Shown: positions 1 to 10,200 of the stretch, piece after piece
Layout of the letters: the number at the start of each line of letters is the position of its first letter
Position numbering within the stretch: the stretch's first letter is position 1
Origin: Anaspis maculata
Lineage: Eukaryota > Arthropoda > Insecta > Coleoptera > Scraptiidae
DNA length: 64,000 bases
Direction of reading: 5' to 3'
NCBI GenBank assembly: GCA_949128115.1
Contig: OX421965.1
Location: forward strand, 56,724,012-56,788,011
Program-made: the position numbers and the translations under genes
The notes under the pieces: generated by a model
What the model was told of the DNA's origin: nothing
Databases searched by the model: none
Seen by the model: only the letters and a program-made list of their open reading frames with translations

Positions 1-220
1 TAGTGAAGAAAGCCGTCAAATTGATTATATTTCTTATCGAATTAATAAAGGTCGCAAAACATGTCTGCTCTGCCGTTTGAGTTTTTAAGCGTTGGCGCCA
101 TAAATACACCAACCTTACGCGACCAAACTCCCTGCTCAATAATTTGACAACCAATCTGACGTTTTGTTTATGTCGAATCATTGTTCAATTTGAATCAATT
201 TCAGCCAGTCTTTTCTCAAA

Positions 221-777
221 ATGGTAAGCGGATTTTTCATTATATCATCAATACCAAAGACAGCCAACAATTTAAGTGGAGATAAGTTGATATTGTTGCT
301 TTGTTTGGAAAGTTCCTTTTCGAAGTAGGGTTATGATGACAAAACATTTTGCAGAGTTTCGCTCTACCTCCAGTCAAGTCCAAGCCAGGCCAACCGGAGC
401 GATTCGCTATCAGTGAAGGCAGTTTTGGTGTCCCAGACTTGATGACCCACGGTCCTTCTTCAGCGAAGGCCGATGTCGATTCCTTGCATCCCTTGATGCA
501 GTCCGAGCGCAACCATCGTACCAGGCTGAACAACATGAACATGTCGATTTTACGCAACACGCAGGGCATGCACGCCCCCTTGAGAATCGCCATGGAAGTC
601 AAGGCAGCCAAGAGGGTCGGTCGGTTGCCGTTTTTGTCCTCATCAAATGTCATGCTGGACTCGCTGACGGGACGCGACATTGAAATCGACCCCTCTGACG
701 TGTTTAACTTGCCTGAAAATGTCGAAGTCATGGGTCAGCCTCACGCCATGGTGGAGCATTCTTTAGGTTTATTGTGA
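221..777 (+). CDS. POMP: Proteasome maturation protein (POMP/Ump1), complete, two exons
   Basis: POMP/Ump1 is the chaperone that guides assembly of the 20S proteasome beta ring and is the first substrate of the finished particle. Coding exons are 221-223 and 355-777. The first exon contributes only the ATG, followed at once by donor GTAAGC; the second starts after TTTTGCAG and reads M-SFALPPVKS. The joined product is 141 residues, the same length as human POMP. The family core is plain: NMSILRNTQGMHAPLRIAME near the middle, RLPFLSSSN, and the C-terminal GQPHAMVEHSLGLL, matching the vertebrate GEPHLMVEYKLGLL. The 131-bp intron (224-354) shows nothing special. The start is chosen because upstream frames have no other ATG joining in phase. 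Identification is secure; the ATG-only first exon is inferred from splice signals. Confidence 0.93.
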
Positions 778-790
778 ATTTTTCTTTTGA

Positions 791-796
791 AATAAA
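791..796 (+). terminator. Polyadenylation signal of POMP
   Basis: AATAAA lies 13 bases after the POMP stop codon. It is the only canonical signal close downstream, so the 3' UTR is probably very short. Confidence 0.6.
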
Positions 797-1217
797 ACTT
801 TGCTAGTAAATTAGCTGTTTTTTTTCTTTATAGAATATTAATAATAATTATTGTAACGTTTCTTGATGGTGAAGTCAATCGCAATCAATTGTATTTAAAT
901 TGATAAATTAAAGTGGAAGGTAGAATAAAAAAAAGGAAAACTCATTTATTCAAATCTCGCGGGCCATGCCAGTGCCGACAACTTTGCGCCGGAAAAGCCA
1001 CCAGCACCGTTGACGTCTGTGACACATTTGACGTTTAATGTAAATATTTTTTCGATTCCTGTTAAATACGGAAATTGTGAAAGGATTTAACGCAAAAATG
1101 GTGTTTAATTACTTCCCACACCTTTACTTAAACACGTAATGATGCTGATTAATCGGTGCGTACCAATTCTAGCCATTTTAACGTCAATAACAAAAGGTCA
1201 TTCCAGGCTCTGAAATA
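797..1217 (+). promoter_or_regulatory. Intergenic spacer and 5' region of RASSF8
   Basis: This 420-bp AT-rich spacer separates the POMP tail from the RASSF8 start and contains no convincing gene. It must hold the RASSF8 promoter unless an upstream non-coding exon lies elsewhere. No TATA box or tandem binding sites stand out. Confidence 0.4.
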
Positions 1218-4200
1218 ATGGAATTGAAAGTTTGGGTCGAAGGCATCCAAAGGATAGTCTGTGGTGTCACGGAATCCACGACTTGCCAGGATGTCGTTTT
1301 CGCCTTGGCCCATGCTACTGGAAAATCCGGAAGGTTCACGCTGATAGAAAGGTGGAGAAACAACGAGCGCCAATTAGCCCCCAATGAAAACCCATTGAAG
1401 GTACTTCCCATTGTTTTGTTTTTGTTGGGTCATCGACTGAACAATATAAATTCTCTGCAGATATTGATGAAATGGGGTGAATACTCAAACGACGTGCAGT
1501 TCATACTGCAGTGGAGTGATAGCTCAAAGCGAAAGCAGTCGACCCCCTCGACGCCCTCTTCGCATCAATCCAACATCACCGTGGACTCGCCCCAGAAAAG
1601 CAAGTCGAGCGATAACGTCGGCGTTGTAAAGGGGGTGCCCCATATTCGAACGCTGGAAGTTCGAGAATCTAGCTCGCCATACAGCTCTCCGAAGAAGAGC
1701 AGTTATAGCGGCTCAGATAAGTCTGATTCGCCTAGTCACAGGGTGGCGCCGCCCTACAAGGATCCGCCGGCGCCTCCGCCTTACCGAGACCCGCCGCCTC
1801 CAGTCAAGAAGAATCTCATTCAGGTATGATCTTTGCAATATCAGTTTGAATCTTCCAAATGATGATGGTTTTGGTTTTAGGACCCGAATAAGTTCCAATT
1901 TAAGGACGATAATAGCAGGAACAAGCTGCAAGAATCGGTGCTATATAATGCTCAGTACAGAGAACTGATAGCTCTCATTAATTACCAGAGGGAAAAGTTG
2001 AATAATCAACAAGCTGATCTCACAAAGGTTATTTTCTACTTGATTTTACTTTCCCAGTCCCGCCACTAGAAGGAAAAATATTGTGATTGTGCTGAAAAAG
2101 TCATTTGGAAGTCCCTGTAACCGTGCAAAACAGTTATAAGATTAATTTAGTCCAGTCACTATTATAGGTTTGGACTCTGGAAATGATTTGTTACATGTTA
2201 CATGCTTTATTTCTAGTTATAGATCTCTAGGTTCTAGGCTAGGTGGAGGTAAAAAAAAAGGGGAAAAACTAAAGCTTTTCCAAAGCTTTGTGTGTACCAG
2301 TCTACGTTGGCTAAAAATTCTTGAGCCTTATCTGACTTTGCTAGAAATGTAGTTGTTCTTTTTATCTGTCTTCTTTTTCAACAACATTTTCTGTTGTTCT
2401 TCCAGTTTGATGCCGAAATTGTCTTTTGGGAAGGCAAGGAGAGGGAGAAGCAAAGACAATTGGAATACTTGGCCCAGGAGCTTTTGGCCGCATCAAACTC
2501 CACCAAACTCAACCAGGATCAGGTGAATATTATTTAATATTCACATACCTGTACTGTATCATATAATGATATTAATATCAATAATACTTGATAAAAATGA
2601 TCAAAAAACTTCTCTGTACAGGGTGATCACTCAAGAATTTCCCCCATGTTAGAGGTTTTCCTTTAAGATAATTTGAAAAGAAAAAACTTTTCTTGAACAA
2701 TTTTTCCCGTGAATTTCGAAATTGGAAATTATAATATTTTTCAACCAATATTATGCAGGGCGTCATAAAAACCTTTTTTGTTGATGCGACACCCTGTATA
2801 TTCGAATTGCAATCGACGTAGTTTTTTTTATTGTGAATACAAATATATAACACAGTTTTAAATTATTTCCAAAGGCAAACTGTCAAAAAATTCATAAAAA
2901 TTTCATGATAATGATCGAAACTTACGTTTATTTGGCTAAAAAAAAAAGTTTTGAAATTTTATCCACAATCTTTTTCAATAGTACTAGGCTTATAATCAAG
3001 TTTTAAAGTTATTTCCGCGAAAAACAAAATTTACCAAATTTGAGATTTTTCTTGCAAAATAAACGGAACTTTTGGTCAGTATCATGGGATTTATGATTTT
3101 TGTTGATTTTTTTTGACAATTCGTTTTTGGAAATAACAACACTTTGGTATACATTTGTATTCAGAATAAAAACCTACGTCGATTGCAATTCAAATACAGG
3201 GTGTTTCATGACTTATACGACATAGCTTAAGGATAGATCCAGTTTTTTGAGGCGGATCCGGATCTGGCTTCGAAATTTTTCTAAGATCCTGCGTTTCAAA
3301 GTTACAGGGTGATTTATGTATTTTGGTCAAAACTTTGATAGGTCATAACTTTGGAGCAAATGAATGGAATCGAATGAAATTTGACAGGAAATGTCTCTTA
3401 CCACGAACAATTACAATGACCAACATGGCATTAAAAAATCCAGGGCCGGACTAAAAAAAATGGCCCCCATCAATTCTTGGGGCAAAAAAGCCATTTTCGC
3501 ATCGGAAAGTTGAAAAAATGCCATTGTATTTGGAAAGTTGAGAAAAAATGCTACAGAATCAGGTTTAGTAAAAAATAAAATAAAAAAAAATTAAAAATTT
3601 TAATAGCGATATTTCCTGAATGATTTGAGATAATTCATCGCAATTAGTACTTTCCAAACAGGAAACGAGCAACATTTGAATAAAAAATCAAAACTCCTAA
3701 CAATAGGTGAAAAATACATTACATGTTATTAACGAATGGTTTTCAAAATACCCTCCCCCAACTTCGACGCATTTTCCACATCTCGTCACTAAATGTCTAG
3801 TGGCTTTTCGAATGGTTGGTGTATTGTTCCGCGTTTCATTAGCAGCTACAATGATCTTTTCTCTACAATCCTTCCTGGTATTCATTTCCGTCTTGTAGAC
3901 CTCTAGATCTTTCATGCGGCCCCATACATAGTAATCTAGGACTGTGAGATCAGGAGATCTGGGAGCCAGGAATGAGGACCCCCGCGACCAATCCAGCGAT
4001 GGGGGTATTCTGCATCCAAGTATTCTCTGGCGTTTGATGGGAAATTAAGACAGTGCTCCAATTGCATTCTGATGTAGAATTGTTCTTCTTGCTAATCATA
4101 AATCTCCATAATTATGTGCCTGTTGTTTCGGGGCCTGTTCAAATTGCCATATTTTGGGAAGTAGAGCAACTGCAGACACCGGCACCTCTCTAATTGAAGC

Positions 4201-7200
4201 TTAGACTTAGGGCTTATTTCCACAAAAAAAGAATTGTATTGGTTGAACGGTTTCTGAAAAAATCACGCCGAGATGTTTCAGCTGGGATGCACTGTCTTGG
4301 GTATTGAAGTAAAAAATTAAAAAAGACCTACCTTGTGACGTCCAGCGCCGTGAGATGGAGAGAACGCTCTCTGTGCATGGTCCGCTGATGTCCAGCGCGT
4401 CACGGTAGGGTAGGTTGTGGGTTGAAAAATGGAGTGATACACAATAACAATAATGAGAAGTCCGAAATCGCCCTCGCACAACGCGGGTGGCGAAACGGAA
4501 CCGAGGAGAAACAAAAAAAAATGAAGAGAACCTTCATAACTGAAGCTAAAAAATTCCCACTTATGGGCACACGAAAACCCTCATGCCACGGTACAAAAGA
4601 ACTCTCAGCGGAGGTTTTCACTGAATTTGTGGTGCGGAGTGGTTGACGACACTTTAATTGGGCTACATTTCTTTGAGAAACGGCTGACGGGGGAAGGCTA
4701 TCTAAACTTCCTCCAAAATGTTTTGCCTATTTTCAACAAAATGGGGCACCGCCTCATTTTTCATTAAACGTCAGAGAACACGTGTACGCAGAGTACCCCC
4801 ATGGCTGGATTGGTCGCTGGGGTCCTCATTCCTGGCTCCCAGATCTCCTGATCTCACAGTCCTAGATTACTATGTATGGGGCCGCATGAAAGATCTAGAG
4901 GTCTACAAGACGGAAATGAATACCAGGAAGGATTGTAGAGAAAAGATCATTGTAGCTGCTAATGAAACGCGGAACAATACACCAACCATTCGAAAAGCCA
5001 CTAGACATTTAGTGACGAGATGTGGAAAATGCGTCGAAGTTGGGGGAGGGTATTTTGAAAACCATTTGTTAATAACATGTAATGTATTTATCACCTATTG
5101 TTAGGAGTTTTGATTTTTTATTCAAATGTTGCTCGTTTCCTGTTTGAAAAGTACTAATTGCGATGAATTATCTCAAATCATTCAGAAAATATCGTCATTA
5201 AAATTTTTAATTTTTTTTATTTTATTTTTTTACTAAACCTACTGAGGTGTGCCGTTCGTATTGGATAGCTGATTCTGTAGCATTTTTTCTCAACTTTCCA
5301 AATACAATGGCATTTTTTTAACTTTCCGATGCGAAAATGGCTTTTTTGCCCCAAGAATTGATGGGGGCCATTTTTTTTAGTCCGGCCCTGAATTTTTTCA
5401 TGCCTTGTTGGTCATTGTGATTGTTCGTGGTAAGAGACATTTCCTGTCAAATTTCATTCGATTCCATTCATTTGCTCCAAAGTTATGACCTATCAAAGTT
5501 TTGACCAAAATACATAAATCACCCTGTAACTTTGAAACGCAGGATCTTAGAAAAATTTCGAAGCCAGATCCGGATCCGCCTCAAAAAACTGGATCTATCC
5601 TTAAGCTATGTCGTATAAGTCATGAAACACCCTGTATATAGGGTGTCGCATCAACAAAAAAAGTTTTTTGCGACACCCTGTATATTGAAGGTTGTAAAAA
5701 TATTATAGTTTCCAATTTTGAAATCTACTGGAAAAATTGTCCCAGAAAAGTTTTTCCTTTTTCAAATTTTCTCAAAGAGGAAATCTCCAGCATTGGGGGG
5801 AATAGGGTAGTGACCGATTTTTTTTTTATTATTTTTTTTAAAAGTTCACTTTTTGATAAGTGACGCTATATAGTTAACAGATTTTTTTTCGTAAGTTTTC
5901 TTGGTAAAAAAAATTTATGAAAGTTTTCGATCATTTCAAATTTGGCGCGATGACGTCGCAATCTTTCATAGGCGGAGAAGCAGGCTTGACAACACTACAG
6001 AACTTACTACAAAAAGCACTAGCGTCAACCCGTCAACGCTCATAACAGCTGATTGTTATATTGTTAACGCTTTGTGTATCTGTGCGGTGATTCGTGTTGT
6101 TTAGTTGTTTTGCTTGAAAATATGGAAAGTTGGTAAAATCTTTCATGATTTATGAATATTTCAAGACTACATCAGACTTCAATGGTTATGTTATGCTGGC
6201 AAACGTCAACGTCAACACTGACACACAGGCAACGGAGGTGGAGTCATCCCCACTATTGTCAAAAGATTGAAACGTCACAGCCCGCCTTACAGGTCGGTAG
6301 ATTTGAAATCGTTCGCAAAAGTAGCCACTTTCAAGGCAGATTTTGAGACACTTGGAACTTTTTTTCGAATTTTCACGAAACGTAGTCTTGTTGTTAAGGC
6401 TCTACATTCGATTAGTATGATTTTTTCTATATTTTTGGATGGTGGTCACTACCCTATTGTCGCGTGATCACCCTGTACCTATATCCTGGTTCACAGCTTT
6501 TTTCATTAGACTAGGCTATGGAAAAATGTGTCCTGTTGACACGAAATGAATGGTACGATGCTGGCTTGATGCTTACTTCTTGGCAGCTAGTTGTCAAGAT
6601 GTGGTATGTATAATGTGCCATTTGTCATCGTCATCGCAACGACGTGATGTACGCGCAAGTAAAAATGTTCGAGATACCGTAGTAGAGTAGGTACTCACTA
6701 CTCGTTGTTGAGCATCAGGAAATGGGGTCTCTGGGTCTTGAGCATTTTCATTCCATTTTCTTTAGTACCGCCGAATTTTCTCCAGTGGCCACCAACCACT
6801 ACCTAACAGCATTAGTGAAGAGCCAGTACCAGTAAACCAGTAAAGACGATGTCCCTTATCGACAGCAATAAATTTTCACTCTAAGGAAACTCACGTTTTT
6901 TTAATTTTCGACAGGTAATCTAAATTTTCACTTGCGCGTACATCACACAACTCTTTTAAGACGTTAGCAGCAAGTTAGCATTGCACCAACACAACACATT
7001 TTTTCCAGCTTACTCTAATTAAATAAGCCATGAAACTGATTATACTATGGTAGGTTCACTTCTACTGTGATTCTAGTTGGCTGGGCAAATTTTCTACTTT
7101 GGCATTGTAGGCTTGCCGGCTTTTTACCTGGTGTGAAACTGGCTTCTCTAAAAGTGAAGTTATGTTTTGATGTTAAAATCTTGGAAAACTGACCTTGTCA

Positions 7201-10200
7201 TACGTGGAAGTGCGACTAGGGGGGCGCAGAGCTGTGTTACGGTCATTCAGACACCAAAACCGCACGGGGCCGCCTTCAGTCTAAGTCATCTTGGCGGCGG
7301 CCATTCAGGGCCGACAAAAACTCGTCCCGCTAAGCCCCAAAACGAGAGCAAATTGCAAATTGAAGGTACTCACATCAATTTCACAAAACACAAAGTGCAG
7401 GCGCCAGGTATAAAAAAAAATTGAGGCAATAAGGAAATGATTCCCAGCAGGCTGGAAATCGGGCTAAAATGATCTTTATAGCTCAGATTTCAGCATACTA
7501 ATTTTCCGCCTGGCGGAGCTGACAGCTTCATGTCGTCAGTCATCAACAAGAAGTGAAAGAAATTGGTTTGTGTATTTCTGGTCATCTAATAAAAAGTTGC
7601 ACCAACGGATTTTTGTAGCATATGAAATTGTAAACCATTTGATATATCAACATTCAACAGTCTCTCTACCTAACATGATATGGTTCTCAAAATCAAAATA
7701 CGATTGCGTTTCCATGAGTAGAATCCCGATCCGATTCCGATACGATCCCATAATTTGCTGTATCGAGCTTGAGACTCAAAGCGATTAGAATACCGTTTTG
7801 GTTACCGTTCTGAGGAAAGCCATATAATTTTTAAACGCTGTAGAGATTGTGAAAGTCCTACTAAAACCTGGACTGCACTGTCGAAGCACGTGTCCGCGAA
7901 TGATTTTTTTCGGCAGTAAATGACCGTAAAATAGGCTATTTCGTTTAAGCAGGTGCGCATGCGTAAAAGCGCCAAATCTTGAAACTTTCGTACACCATTC
8001 AGCTGAAAGGCTACGCTGCATGCTCTGTCGACCCCCTGACCAGCTACTGGTTCCTGGCTGTCACTTTTACACAATGCTCAAATTATTTGTGAAATTTTAG
8101 GTGCACTACAAGATTTTCTAGTGTTGATTTTCAATATCGGTGTACGAAACTATGAAATTCGCGCCACATATGCGCACACTCAAACGAAACGAAGTTTTTT
8201 TTTTAAAGCGTTCTCTACAAGTTGTTTGTGTTTTGTTAAAAATTAAATGAATAATAACTAATACTTGATGTGTCGGTTTTCCAGATCCAAGCTCTGAACT
8301 ACATCGAAGAGGAATCGGAAATTGTGAAGCAGCAAGAAAAAACGCTCAAATCTGAGATAACGCTGTTGCGTTCGAAACTGGCCAATTGTGAAACTGAATT
8401 GTTGCAGTGCAAAAACAAAATCAGGTAGGAATTGTTTTTTTCCCTAAATTTTCATTGCCCAAGTCACAGACATATAAAGCAAAGATCCATCCATCTCACT
8501 GTTCATGCTATTATGTTTTTAAAATATCTTGTGCGCATTCCTGCTGCGCAGGTTTTATTCTTTGTCAGTTCGTCACTGACCCACGTTTCTGTGATGCAGA
8601 TTGAAGATGTCGAGATAAATACGTTGTTGCCAGTTACTCAGTTTCTTTTTAATTGATGGTCTTTCGGTCGATTAAATAATGAATAAGTCGGATATTTCTG
8701 TGGAGTGTTATTCACGTGCTGTGCGTACACCTTATGCGTTCCGAAGATGCGCCTCTAGCTCTAAACTAGCGAAGTGCTGTTCCATGAAAAACTCACTATG
8801 TCATAAAAAGGAGGCGTGAAGAAACTGATGGATCCTCTCCATAAAAAACTTTTCCCTCACGATAATTCAAAAAAGAAAAAACTTTCCTGGAACAATTTTC
8901 TCCGTAGTTTCTGAATATGTCAAGTATAATTTTTCATTCCGTACCATATACACTTATACAGGGTGCTGCAATTTTTCCCTCGCATTTTGTTTCGAAACAC
9001 CCTGTATTTCATCAGCACAATCGATCCACATTGTTATTCTGGGGTGCGATTCTCGAACGTGTTCGAAAAGTTTTCGTATGCGAATTCTCCTTTCCGACAG
9101 CCCAAATGCACACGAAACCAAGGAGATTCGTAAATGAAAAGTCATTCGAATAACTCTAGAATCGCACCCCTGGTTACAAACATGCATGACACTTCTATCC
9201 ACCGCATCTCAAAAAAACATTTTTTTTTTCAGAATGATCGATCCATTTCAGGAATCAAATATGTCCCGGATATTTGTTCAGTCATTTTAATATGTCATTC
9301 CATGCCATTTAAAAGTGAAACAAAACATCCTGGACATATTTGAACTCTGAAATGAGTCCATCATTCTCGAAAAATAAATGTTTTTGAAGGTGGCATGTGG
9401 ATTTTAAATTTTTTTTTTCAAAAAAATCTAAAAGTGTAATGCATTTGTAACCAGGATAACAATGTGCATCGATGATGGTGATAAAATACAGAGTGTTTCG
9501 GGAAGATGCAAAAAAAATGTGATACCCTGTATAAGTGTACATATACGAGTATGGCTCAAAATAGAAAATATTATGAAACAAAGCCCTCCGACTACCACAA
9601 CATCAGACGGTCGAACCGAAACTGCACAGACACGTGTTTCGCCCCTACTGGGGGCTCATCAGTGCGCAGGCGTTCAGCTCAACCATCCAATGCTGTGGCA
9701 GTCAGAAAACTCATGGTAAATAGAAACTCATAGAAAATATTACTTGACATAATTCAGAAACTACGAAAAAAATTGTTCCAAAATTTTTTTTTTTTAAATA
9801 TCGTGAAAGGGAAGTTTTTTATGGGGTTATGAGACGGGGGGTATCCGTCTCGCATGAACACCCTGTACCTGAGTGTAGGGTACAAACTTCTACATAAAAG
9901 TTGCCGATAAAGTTACACTAGGCTCCATGGTCAATGTAAACGCGGCTTAATAAATAATTGGTCCAATAAACTGTAATAATTGTCAGTAGTGATATAACAA
10001 GTGCAATGAAAATTATCGATAATTTTTGGAAAATGTGCACGAATGCAAGTTTAGTTGGGAAAGAGCACGAGTGCACGTAGTGCACGAGTGCCTTTTCCAG
10101 TTTAACTTGCATGAGTGAAGATTTGTCAAAAATTATAGATGCATTTTCATTGCACGAGCTATATTTTATCAGAAAATTTCATGAATCAAAAAAATTTTCA

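Larger units (their letters stand above)
2616..6478. mobile_element. Nested foldback element in RASSF8 intron 4
   Basis: The outer ends are GTACAGGGTGATCAC (2616-2630) and its exact reverse complement (6464-6478). Moving inward there is a second mirrored pair, TACAGGGTGTTTCATG at 3195-3210 and its complement at 5621-5636, and a third mirrored block starting GTTACAGGGTGATTTATG near 3301 that reappears near 5510-5527. The arms stay recognisably complementary to about 4000 on the left and 4820 on the right. Every CAGGGTG end is preceded by TA, as expected for Tc1/mariner-type insertion. The arms carry mirrored transposase remnants, annotated separately. Confidence 0.85.
8800..9867. mobile_element. 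Foldback element in RASSF8 intron 5
   Basis: The right end is GCATGAACACCCTGTAC (9851-9867). The left end is degraded near 8800. The arms, including TATACAGGGTGCTGCAATTT at 8956 and its complement at 9510-9534, mirror each other around about 9330. The same family forms the core of the nested structure at 21633-24300, so the two copies can be compared to detect later insertions. Two such insertions sit here: a short inverted-repeat element at 9037-9174 and the hammerhead retroelement at 9574-9729. Confidence 0.75.
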
